Source: QALR01 sp045646925 (GTDB taxonomy: Bacteria > Bacillota > Clostridia > Oscillospirales > CAG-272). Taken from it: a stretch of DNA of 12,806 nt. A model generated the notes under the pieces. It searched no databases. It was not told the DNA's origin and saw only the letters and a program-made list of their open reading frames with translations. The translations under genes and the position numbers were made by a program. This document shows positions 12,663 through 12,806 of the stretch, in pieces. The DNA lies in NCBI GenBank assembly GCA_045646925.1, contig JAZRLQ010000170.1, positions 1 to 12,806 of the forward strand, written 5' to 3'. Within the stretch, counting starts at the first letter, position 1; each line of letters starts with the position of its first letter.

Positions 12663-12806
12663 TTAAACACCATAATAGGTATCCCATGCCGAAAGGATCT
12701 CTTCTCGTGTCGCAGTGCCCGTTTCACCCAATTTTCTGATCGTCACTGATGAACACAAAGAGGCAACCTGCGCCGCTCGTAACGGGTCCGCGCCGCCTGC
12801 AAGGAG
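12663..12806 (-). CDS. PfkB-family carbohydrate kinase, C-terminal fragment (5' end outside window)
   Basis: The minus-strand frame runs from the right edge to a TAA at 12663-12665, giving 47 residues. It reads LLAGGADPLRAAQVAS, then SSVTIRKLGETGTATREE and a short tail. This matches the last helix and final strand of ribokinase/PfkB-type sugar kinases, in particular the VTIRKLG-TGTAT ending used by many of them. The catalytic GAGD motif lies just outside the window, so activity and substrate cannot be judged. Together with the GH130 gene it hints at sugar use in the area (inference). Confidence 0.75.
   Translation of the reverse strand, partial: LLAGGADPLRAAQVASLCSSVTIRKLGETGTATREEILSAWDTYYGV

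Noticed and set aside
11473..12687. Long open frame of 404 residues on the minus strand opposite the lipoprotein gene.
   Set aside because: It lies wholly antisense to a gene with a signal peptide, catalytic motifs and repeats. Its product is low-complexity Gly/Ile/Arg-rich, it runs through the terminator at 12625-12657 and it has no ribosome site.
1..12806. CRISPR arrays, insertion sequences, tRNA or rRNA genes, attachment sites.
   Set aside because: No regularly spaced repeats, transposase or integrase motifs, or tRNA-like cloverleaf arms were seen on either strand.

Overview
The window reads as Gram-positive (Firmicutes/Clostridia-type) chromosomal DNA, probably from an uncultured anaerobe of the gut type. 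The basis is: strong GGAGG-like ribosome sites before almost every gene, consensus sigma-A promoters (TTGACA or TTTACA, 17-base spacer, TATAAT), a lipoprotein signal with a short Ser/Thr-rich linker, an ECF-like sigma factor overlapping a single-pass putative anti-sigma protein, and simple GC hairpin terminators. The species cannot be fixed from the sequence alone. No mobile element, CRISPR array, tRNA or rRNA was seen.

Layout. (1) 1-1421, plus strand: the 3' end of a GH130-type mannoside phosphorylase/glycosidase gene, then a HAD-superfamily hydrolase, closed by a strong hairpin. (2) 1488-2222, plus strand: an unrecognised 244-residue protein that starts just beyond that hairpin and ends at a bidirectional terminator. 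(3) 2321-5690, minus strand: a probable operon driven by a consensus promoter at 5662-5690 with a leader of about 240 bases. It runs ribulose-phosphate 3-epimerase (rpe), then a weak hairpin, then a kinase-fold protein with degenerate catalytic motifs (probable pseudokinase), then a seven-helix membrane protein with a large extracytoplasmic tail. (4) 5706-8031, minus strand: an OmpR-type response regulator and a sensor histidine kinase with its own promoter and a hairpin between the two genes. (5) 8097-9692, minus strand: an ECF-like sigma factor and putative anti-sigma partner, coupled by an ATGA overlap. (6) 9692-10570, minus strand: a cytoplasmic alkaline-phosphatase-superfamily phosphohydrolase. 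(7) 10603-12657, plus strand: a large lipoprotein with an SGNH/DUF4886-like domain followed by two copies of a 121-residue repeat of unknown function, transcribed divergently from the phosphohydrolase. (8) 12663-12806, minus strand: the C-terminus of a PfkB-type sugar kinase.

How it fits together. Sugar metabolism (GH130, HAD hydrolase, rpe, PfkB kinase) is mixed with envelope sensing and signalling (two-component pair, sigma/anti-sigma pair, pseudokinase with membrane partner) and a surface hydrolase. The least ordinary parts are the rpe-pseudokinase-membrane protein operon with its structured leader, the repeat-bearing surface hydrolase, and hairpins lying between co-directional genes where there is no visible room for a second promoter. 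No complete novel system is proven. The pseudokinase/membrane-protein pair is the best candidate.
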